NCBI GenBank assembly: GCA_903925515.1
Contig: CAIYFP010000050.1
Coordinates: forward strand, 1 to 5,976
Direction: 5' to 3'
From: an uncultured Verrucomicrobiota bacterium
GTDB taxonomy: Bacteria; Verrucomicrobiota; Verrucomicrobiia; Limisphaerales; UBA9464
Length of the DNA stretch: 5,976 nucleotides
Under the pieces are notes generated by a model. The model was not told where the DNA came from, made no database searches, and saw nothing but the letters and a program-made list of their open reading frames with translations. This document shows positions 1 through 5,014 of this stretch, piece by piece; within the stretch, counting starts at the first letter, position 1; the number at the start of each line of letters is the position of its first letter. The translations under genes were made by a program, and so were the position numbers.

Positions 1-13
1 TGGGGATCGGTGA

Positions 14-136
14 CCGGTGGTGTCGCTTCGCTCAACCACCGGCTACCTGCTGCGAAACCTTCGGTTTCGAGCAAGGGATCCCATGCGGTCCGTCCTTCGG
101 GGGGCCATGGCGTCATTTCCCTGCATGGGGATGCCC
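14..136. repeat. Hairpin-rich intergenic repeat upstream of the sigma gene
   Basis: This stretch holds consecutive inverted repeats and no credible gene. The first is a perfect 8-bp stem, CCGGTGGT at 14-21 with ACCACCGG at 35-42, around a 13-nt loop GTCGCTTCGCTCA. The second is a perfect 7-bp stem, CGAAACC at 53-59 with GGTTTCG at 63-69, with a 3-nt loop. A third, imperfect pair joins GGGATCCCATG (75-85) to CATGGGGATGCCC (124-136), with two single-base bulges. From memory, GGTGTCGCTTCGCTCAACC-like hairpins recur between genes in Planctomycetota and Verrucomicrobiota genomes, so I read this as a dispersed REP-like repeat. That recurrence cannot be tested in one window. It may instead be the terminator of a gene upstream of the window, but there is no T-run after either stem. 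Bases 137-292 show no further clear structure. Confidence 0.45.
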
Positions 137-292
137 GGTTCTTTCGGAGAGGGTGAGCGGGTTGGGGCCGTGGGAACCATCTGCTTGCTACTCCATCCGT
201 GTCCAAGGCCGGATCCGTGAGTCGAAAAGCTGCCTACGCGTGGATTGGGGTCCCGCCTCGCCCATGGACAAGCGTTTGGGGGTGGGGGCAGT

Positions 293-958
293 ATGCGGAG
301 CATGGTTGGCAAGGAGTCACGGAGGCGGGATCGGACGGCGACGCGGGCCTCGTTTGTGGAGCGGCTTCGGGATTGGCGGGATGATGCGAGCTGGGGTCAG
401 TTCCTTGAGCGGTATGGGCGCTTGATCCACGACGTGGCGAGGCGTTCTGGGCTCAGGTCGGACGAGGCGGACGAGGTGGTGCAGGACACGGCGGTGTCGG
501 TGGCGCGCAAGATGCCGGGCTTCGTGTACGAGCCCGGGGAATGCAGCTTCGAGGGGTGGGTGAGGCGGATGGCGCGGCTGCGGGTGCTGGACCAGTTGAG
601 GAGGCGCCCGGCGGAGGGGGAACACGAGCCGGAGACGGGGTGGAGCACGGGGCACACCTCGGCGGCGGAGCGGGTTCCCGCAGAGGCGGCGGGGTCGTCT
701 GGGGAGGCGGCGTTTGACGAGGCATGGCAGCGAGGGGTGTTGGAGTCTGCGTTGCACCGGTTGCAGGCGCGGGTATCGCCTGAGCATTTCCAGATCTTCC
801 AGTTGAACGTGCTGGACGAGATGCCGGGGACGGAGGTGGCGTCGATGTTGGACGTGAGCTTGGCGCAGGTGTACGTGGTGCGGCATCGGCTGACGCGGCT
901 TCTGAAGCGCGAGGTGGAGCGTGTTCGCAAGGGGCTCGGGGAGCTGCCTGGGGGCTAG
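293..958 (+). CDS. ECF-like sigma-70 family RNA polymerase sigma factor
   Basis: A 221-residue sigma factor that would direct RNA polymerase to a specific promoter set. Region 2 spans about residues 36-104. It contains the core-binding helix around DEADEVVQDTAVSVARKM (57-74) and the -10-recognition segment SFEGWVRRMARLRVLDQLRRR (85-105). A low-complexity linker, rich in Ala, Glu and Gly, fills about 106-140. Region 4 spans about 145-210, with the -35-binding helix-turn-helix near MPGTEVASMLDVSLAQVYVV (177-196). The N-terminal TRASFVERLRDWRDDASW (17-34) matches a sigma family that I associate with Verrucomicrobiota. There is no region 1.1 or 3. I chose ATG 293 because a G-rich Shine-Dalgarno-like run (281-288) precedes it. 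TTG 245 would add 16 residues unlike the family, and ATG 302 is also possible. The gene ends 15 bases before the kinase gene, so co-transcription and a shared signalling path are likely. Its target promoters are unknown. Confidence 0.9.
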   Translation: MRSMVGKESRRRDRTATRASFVERLRDWRDDASWGQFLERYGRLIHDVARRSGLRSDEADEVVQDTAVSVARKMPGFVYEPGECSFEGWVRRMARLRVLDQLRRRPAEGEHEPETGWSTGHTSAAERVPAEAAGSSGEAAFDEAWQRGVLESALHRLQARVSPEHFQIFQLNVLDEMPGTEVASMLDVSLAQVYVVRHRLTRLLKREVERVRKGLGELPGG

Positions 959-960
959 GC

Positions 961-971
961 AAGGCGAGGAG
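961..971 (+). promoter_or_regulatory. Ribosome binding site of the kinase gene
   Basis: The purine-rich AAGGCGAGGAG just before ATG 974 offers AAGG (961-964, nine bases from the start) and GAGGAG (966-971, two bases from it). The first has the better spacing. It lies wholly within the 15-base gap after the sigma stop codon, which supports translational coupling and fixes the kinase start at 974. Confidence 0.55.
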
Positions 972-973
972 AG

Positions 974-3900
974 ATGGACGGGCGCGGGCCAGCGGGCGGG
1001 GGCGTCGGGGAGGTTCCGGAGGTTCCGGAGCATCGGCTGGTTCGTTGCATCGGGCAGGGCAGCTACGGGCGGGTCTGGCTGGCGCGGTCCAGCCTTGGGG
1101 CATGGCGAGCGGTGAAGGTGGTGCGGTCGAGGGAGGCGGGTCGCGGGCGGACGTACGAGCGCGAGCTGTCGGCGGTGCAACGCTTCGAGCCGCTGTCGCG
1201 GGAGCATGATGGCTTCGCGGACATCTTGCAGACGGGGCAGGGGCCGGGCGGGCGTTGGTTTTACTACGTGATGGAGTTGGCGGACGACGTCCGCACGGGG
1301 GGGCCGTGGAGTGGTTCCGAGGGGGCGGCCGGGGAGTACCAGCCGAGGACGTTGTCGCGGGTGCTGCGCGGGCGCGGGAGGTTGCCGGCGCGGGAATGCG
1401 TGGAGATGGGGCTGGCGTTGGCTCGCGCGATGCGGTTCCTGCACGGGGCGGGCCTGCTGCACCGGGACATCAAGCCCTCGAACATCGTGTTCGCGAACGG
1501 GAGGGCGAAGCTGGCGGACATCGGGCTGGTGGTGGAGCAGTCGCGGGCGCGCTCGTTCGTGGGGACGCAAGGCTACATCCCGCCCGAGGGCCCGAACACG
1601 CCGCAGGCGGACATCTATGCGCTGGGCATGGTGCTGTACGAGGCGGGCATGGGGATGGCGCCCGAACAGTTCCCGAGGCCCTGCCCGGGGATGCGGGAGG
1701 ACCCGGAGGCGGCGACCTTGCGGGAGCTGAACGCGGTCGTGCTTCGGGCGTGCGCGACGGACCTTGGGCGGCGGTACCCTGATGCGGCGCTGCTGGAGGA
1801 GGAGTTGGCATGGATTGCGGCGGGCCGGTCGGTGAGGCGACGTCGGCGTCGGCAGGGTGTGGCGAAGGCGGCGGGGGTCATGGCAGCGACGGCGGGCATG
1901 GTGTTGATGGCGTGGCGTGGAGGGTCGTTGCCGCCTCGGCTGGACGGCGTTGGGGGCCGGAGCGAGCCCGGGGCGGCAGCGACGGGGACACGTTCGCAGG
2001 CGTTTCGCCCGCGGGTGGAGCAGGGCGCACGGCTGCTCAGGCAGGATGATCCGGCGGGGGCCATGGTTTGGTTTGCGGAGGCGATGTCCTCGATGGGGGA
2101 CGATCCGGCCCATGAGCACGTGCATCGGGTGCGCATGGGGGCGACGCTCGGCCGGATCCCCCGGTTGCAGGCGACCATCCACGGCGGCGCGGGGGTGCGG
2201 TCGGTGGCCATGAGGCCGGATGGGAAGCAGTTGGCCCTTGCGGACGGGCAAGGGGGTATTTCGGTCTGGGGCTTGGAGTCCGGGGCGCATCGGGATTGGC
2301 AACATTCTGGGGTGGGGCATGCGGTGCGACTCGCCTATAGCGCGGACGGGCGGCGCCTGATGGCGGCGCCGTTCGCGACCCAGCCGGCGGTACGCGGGCC
2401 GGACCATGCGGTCGGCAAGGCGATGGTCCTTGAGGTGGGCTCGGGAAAGGGCTCGGTGCTTCCGTTGGCGGAGTTTGCATGGGGGGTGTTCAGCCCGGAT
2501 GGCCTGTGGCTGGCGGCGGTGCGGCCTTGCAACGAGGTGTGGTTGCACGAGGTGGACGGAGGAGGGCCGGGCCGGCTGCTGGGAAGGCATGGCGGGCCCA
2601 TCTCGGCGCTGGCGTTCAGCCCGGACAACTCCTTGCTGGCTTCGTGTTCCAACGATCGAACGGCGCGCGTGTGGCGCGTCGGCGACGGCGAGGCGGCGTG
2701 CCCGGACCTGCCCATTGGGCATCATGGGATGGGGCTGGCGTTCTCCCAGGACTCGCGTGTGTTGGCGTCGGCGTCAGCAAGCTCGTTGTCCCGCATGGAG
2801 CCCGGCTCCTCGATGTTGCGAACATGGTCCATGCCCTCCGGCGTGGCCCTGACCCCTGCGACCCCGATCGCGGGCACGATCTTGTCGGTCCAGTTCAAGC
2901 CCGGACGAGGGAAGCCGTCGTTGATGGGGCGCCTTTCCGGCAAGCTGTTCGTCCGGGACGAGAGCGGGGGCATGACGGAGGCGGAGACCGGGCCGGATGC
3001 GGCCGCCGTGCGTTGCTGGTGCGTCGGTCCGGCGGGTCGTTGGGTGGTTACCGGGGGCGAGGATGGGTCCGTGTGCGTGTGGAACTTGGAGGATGGGCGA
3101 CCGCTTGCTTCGATCCCGATGCACGCGCGGACGGTCGAATGGATGGGCTTCAGCGCAGGGGGCTCGCGTTTCTTCAGCGCGTCGGTCGAAGGACTGGTGC
3201 GGGTATGGGACGTGGAGCCGCATGCAAGCGAGCCGACGCCGATTGCGTTGCGAGGCGAGGCCGTGCCGGATGGCGGGGCGCGCATGGAGTATCCGGCTGC
3301 CATGGATGCCGCGGGGCGTCACTTGATGCTGGTCCGGGTCATCGATGGCCGGGCCACGGCGATGGCCCTCAATCTTGCCGAGGGAGTCGAGGAGCCGTTG
3401 GCGCCGGGCGCGGCGGAGTTGCCATGCGATCGTTGGATCGTGGGTCATCGGGAAGCCGTGTGGGCCTCGTGGGGCCGGTCCCGGCATCGTCAGCGGCAGG
3501 CGGCCGACGCGGTGGTCTGGAGACGGGATGATCGCACATGGTCGCACCTAAGGCTTCCGCATCCGATCGCGCCGGTCCATGTGCGGTTCACGGCGGACGA
3601 CCAGCAGGTGGTCACGTGGGCATGGGACGGCATCCTTCGGCGATGGGACGCGCGGTCGGGAAAGCTCAAGGAGGAGACGCCCATGCCGATGTCGCTGGAT
3701 GGCGGGACGGCGTTGTCGCACGACGGCTCGCTGATGGCGGTGGCCGTGGCTTCGGAGCCTGTCCTCAGAATCCTGAGGAATGGTCATGCAGATGCGGGGC
3801 CCTTGAACCTGCCCCTTCCAGCCCCCGGCAGCGCATGTCGTTGGATTCCAGACTCGACGATCGTGGCAGCGGATTTTCCTGGTCGCGGGACGATGCATTG

Positions 3901-4471
3901 GGATGCCAGCTCCGGGCGGACGTTGTCGTCGTTGTCCCTGGCCGAGCAGTTTTCGATGACGGACTGGGATCCGGGGGCGCGGCGGATGCTTGCCATGGAT
4001 GTCTTTGGAACGTCCGACGTGCTCGCGATGGATGCCTCGGCTTCGTATCGACTGATGGATGACTCCGCCAACAGCCTCTCCGCCGTGCTCGCCTTCAGTG
4101 CTTGCAAGCGCTTCATCGTCTCCGCGTCGAAGGACCATCGGCTTCATGTCCGCGACGCCGTCTCCGGCCAGCATGTCATCCCCAGCATCCCGTTGCGTGG
4201 ACCGTGCCGTTGGGCTGGCCTGACCCGGTCCGGCATGCTTCTTGCCATGGACGACACGCCCCGGCTCCAGCGGTGGACGTTGGACCCGGTGAAGGGTAGC
4301 GCGTCCGAGCTCCTTGAATTGGCTCACCTTGTGTCGGGCCGCCGGGTGAACTCCATGGGGCAGCTTGAGTGGATCGAGCCCGCCGAGCTCGCCGGACTTG
4401 CGCGTCAAAAGCCCGATAACCGGTCCACGTCCAACCGCTGGCTCACGGAGCAGGGCAGTGCCCGTCCCTAG
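974..4471 (+). CDS. Membrane-anchored Ser/Thr protein kinase with WD40 propellers
   Basis: A 1165-residue Hanks-type kinase fused to a sensor-like propeller region. Kinase domain (about 20-285): glycine loop IGQGSYGRV (26-34), ATP lysine K48 in AVKVV, likely helix-C E64, catalytic HRDIKPSN (163-170, D165, N170), DIG (182-184) in place of DFG, PPE (203-205) in place of APE, and DIYALG (213-218). The catalytic residues are intact, so it should be active. A basic run RSVRRRRRRQ (286-295) precedes a short hydrophobic segment (about 296-314), which predicts a cytoplasmic kinase and an external C-terminus. A helical linker (about 345-400) includes DDPAGAMVWFAEAM (358-371). From 407 to about 1103 I count roughly 16 WD40-like units. 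The clearest are 541-571, 676-706, 718-748, 864-894 and 1034-1064, enough for two propellers. A C-terminal motif, SELLELAHLVSGRRV (1111-1125), also occurs in related proteins. The pairing with the upstream sigma factor suggests a sensing module. The ligand is unknown. Confidence 0.92.
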   Translation: MDGRGPAGGGVGEVPEVPEHRLVRCIGQGSYGRVWLARSSLGAWRAVKVVRSREAGRGRTYERELSAVQRFEPLSREHDGFADILQTGQGPGGRWFYYVMELADDVRTGGPWSGSEGAAGEYQPRTLSRVLRGRGRLPARECVEMGLALARAMRFLHGAGLLHRDIKPSNIVFANGRAKLADIGLVVEQSRARSFVGTQGYIPPEGPNTPQADIYALGMVLYEAGMGMAPEQFPRPCPGMREDPEAATLRELNAVVLRACATDLGRRYPDAALLEEELAWIAAGRSVRRRRRRQGVAKAAGVMAATAGMVLMAWRGGSLPPRLDGVGGRSEPGAAATGTRSQAFRPRVEQGARLLRQDDPAGAMVWFAEAMSSMGDDPAHEHVHRVRMGATLGRIPRLQATIHGGAGVRSVAMRPDGKQLALADGQGGISVWGLESGAHRDWQHSGVGHAVRLAYSADGRRLMAAPFATQPAVRGPDHAVGKAMVLEVGSGKGSVLPLAEFAWGVFSPDGLWLAAVRPCNEVWLHEVDGGGPGRLLGRHGGPISALAFSPDNSLLASCSNDRTARVWRVGDGEAACPDLPIGHHGMGLAFSQDSRVLASASASSLSRMEPGSSMLRTWSMPSGVALTPATPIAGTILSVQFKPGRGKPSLMGRLSGKLFVRDESGGMTEAETGPDAAAVRCWCVGPAGRWVVTGGEDGSVCVWNLEDGRPLASIPMHARTVEWMGFSAGGSRFFSASVEGLVRVWDVEPHASEPTPIALRGEAVPDGGARMEYPAAMDAAGRHLMLVRVIDGRATAMALNLAEGVEEPLAPGAAELPCDRWIVGHREAVWASWGRSRHRQRQAADAVVWRRDDRTWSHLRLPHPIAPVHVRFTADDQQVVTWAWDGILRRWDARSGKLKEETPMPMSLDGGTALSHDGSLMAVAVASEPVLRILRNGHADAGPLNLPLPAPGSACRWIPDSTIVAADFPGRGTMHWDASSGRTLSSLSLAEQFSMTDWDPGARRMLAMDVFGTSDVLAMDASASYRLMDDSANSLSAVLAFSACKRFIVSASKDHRLHVRDAVSGQHVIPSIPLRGPCRWAGLTRSGMLLAMDDTPRLQRWTLDPVKGSASELLELAHLVSGRRVNSMGQLEWIEPAELAGLARQKPDNRSTSNRWLTEQGSARP

Positions 4472-4496
4472 TGTCGTGTCTCATCAATCCCTGGTG
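4469..4496 (+). repeat. Left terminal inverted repeat
   Basis: This is the left 28-nt arm. It begins TAGTGTCGTGTCTCA and ends CTGGTG. Compared with the reverse complement of the right arm, it differs at 4472, 4474, 4484, 4485, 4489 and 4490. The mismatches are scattered, and the outer TAG, the core 4475-4483 and the inner CTGGTG all match. Its first three bases are the kinase stop codon. Confidence 0.6.
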
Positions 4497-4501
4497 TGGG
4501 G

Positions 4502-4600
4502 TTGCTCCAAGAAAGCCTTGGGGCGAGGCGAGAAGACGGAGCATGTCCGCAGCGTTCCGTGACGGGCGAACCACGAAGCCCCGGGGCTTTCTCGGAGCAG
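4502..4600 (+). repeat. Long internal inverted repeat (23-bp arms)
   Basis: Arms 4502-4524 and 4578-4600 are complementary at 19 of 23 positions, around a 53-base loop. Read as plus-strand RNA, three of the four mismatches (4502, 4518 and 4519, each U opposite G) become wobble pairs, leaving only A4509 opposite C4593 unpaired. So 22 of 23 positions can pair. The right arm contains the palindrome GCCCCGGGGC (4578-4587). A transcript reading through from the kinase gene would form a strong stem here. No T-run follows, so a classic intrinsic terminator is not supported. A structured RNA or a nested transposon-style repeat both remain possible. Confidence 0.6.
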
Positions 4601-4713
4601 CCCGAAGGGCCGCGGTTCCTTTCGCGTCCCATGTCGCGGCTCGCCCCGGACAGACCGCTGCGGGTCTGCGCGTCCCTCGCGCCTCGTTGGACACAAAAAT
4701 CCATCGCGGCCAA

Positions 4714-4751
4714 CCACCAGCCATTCGTGAGACACGTCCCTAGGCTGGTGG
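4714..4751. repeat. Perfect 9-bp inverted repeat across the right element edge
   Basis: CCACCAGCC at 4714-4722 pairs perfectly with GGCTGGTGG at 4743-4751 across a 20-base loop. The left arm overlaps the inner part of the right terminal repeat, while the right arm lies just outside the TA. A stem straddling the proposed border may be coincidence in GC-rich DNA. It could also mean that the element extends further or that its borders are more complex than drawn. Confidence 0.4.
4715..4742 (-). repeat. Right terminal inverted repeat
   Basis: This is the right 28-nt arm. Read on the minus strand it begins TAGGGACGTGTCTCACGAAT and ends CTGGTG. It carries the perfect 9-base core shared with the left arm and the terminal TA at 4741-4742. 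Confidence 0.6.
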
Positions 4752-5014
4752 CGAGGCGCCGCCGCCCTTCTTGGACCCCAGTGCATGGAGGGCGCCGCGT
4801 CAGGGCATGTGGCCCATGACATGGGGATGGGCTTCCCGTTGTGGGCCGGTGCCCCTCAACCGGCATCGCCTCATGCCCGCAAGGTCGCCGAAGGAAACGT
4901 CAAGAAATCCAAGAAAACCTGTAAGGCGCATGAGCGTCCCTCCGATGCCCTACCTACTGGAGAAGGTGTGCCCGCCGGAACGGCTCGTTGGGCATCGCCT
5001 TCCCGTGACATGTC
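4743..5014. other. Intergenic leader before the secreted-protein gene
   Basis: These 272 bases hold no convincing gene. Open frames crossing them continue into the downstream gene in the wrong phase and give Arg/Pro-rich shadow translations. Small palindromes are present: CCCATG/CATGGG near 4813-4825, and CCGGT/ACCGG at 4846-4850/4859-4863. The only A-rich island is 4891-4924, with GGAAAC at 4893-4898 and CTGTAA at 4919-4924. This is the likeliest place for the promoter of the gene at 5015, but the 20-base spacing and the motifs match no consensus that I can defend. A GGAGAAGG sequence at 4959-4966 is too far upstream to serve ATG 5015. No terminator with a T-run is visible for the kinase transcript. 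Confidence 0.4.

Larger units (their letters stand above)
4469..4742. mobile_element. Candidate MITE-like element with TA-bounded inverted repeats
   Basis: Bases 4469-4496 and 4715-4742 form an inverted repeat matching at 22 of 28 positions, with a shared 9-base core CGTGTCTCA. Both outer ends are TA, as expected for the target duplication left by IS630/Tc1-mariner-type transposition. The interior is about 270 bp. It has no open frame resembling a transposase, so if mobile it would be a non-autonomous (MITE-like) element moved in trans. It is densely structured, with a long internal inverted repeat and smaller hairpins at 4600-4610 (GCCC/GGGC) and 4651-4668 (CAGACC/GGTCTG). The left TA forms the first two bases of the kinase TAG stop codon. 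CGTCCCTAG occurs as a direct repeat at both edges (4463-4471 and 4735-4743), so a 9-base target duplication is an alternative boundary. It could also be a non-mobile structured intergenic repeat. Family assignment is inference. Confidence 0.5.

Noticed and set aside
173..203. A possible ECF-type promoter for the sigma gene: GGAAC at 173-177 and CGTGTC at 198-203.
   Set aside because: The 20-base spacer is longer than the 16-17 usual for ECF promoters, and short motifs like these occur by chance. It does not match the A-rich island at 4891-4924 either.
245..292. A TTG start for the sigma factor, giving 16 extra residues.
   Set aside because: The added residues (GSRLAHGQAFGGGG region) do not resemble the family, and ATG 293 has a better-placed G-rich ribosome site.
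317..2725. An 802-codon open frame on the minus strand, antisense to the sigma gene and half of the kinase gene.
   Set aside because: Its translation is Arg/Pro/His-rich with no recognisable domain, and it mirrors the G-rich codon choice of two well-supported plus-strand genes. Long antisense frames are expected at this GC content.
4453..4463. A small hairpin, GGGC AGT GCCC, just before the kinase stop, considered as a terminator.
   Set aside because: It has a four-base stem, lies inside the coding sequence, and has no T-run after it.
4468..4866. A minus-strand open frame over the candidate mobile element.
   Set aside because: It has no transposase-like or other recognisable motif and a composition typical of out-of-frame GC-rich DNA. 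The terminal repeats and hairpins explain the sequence better.
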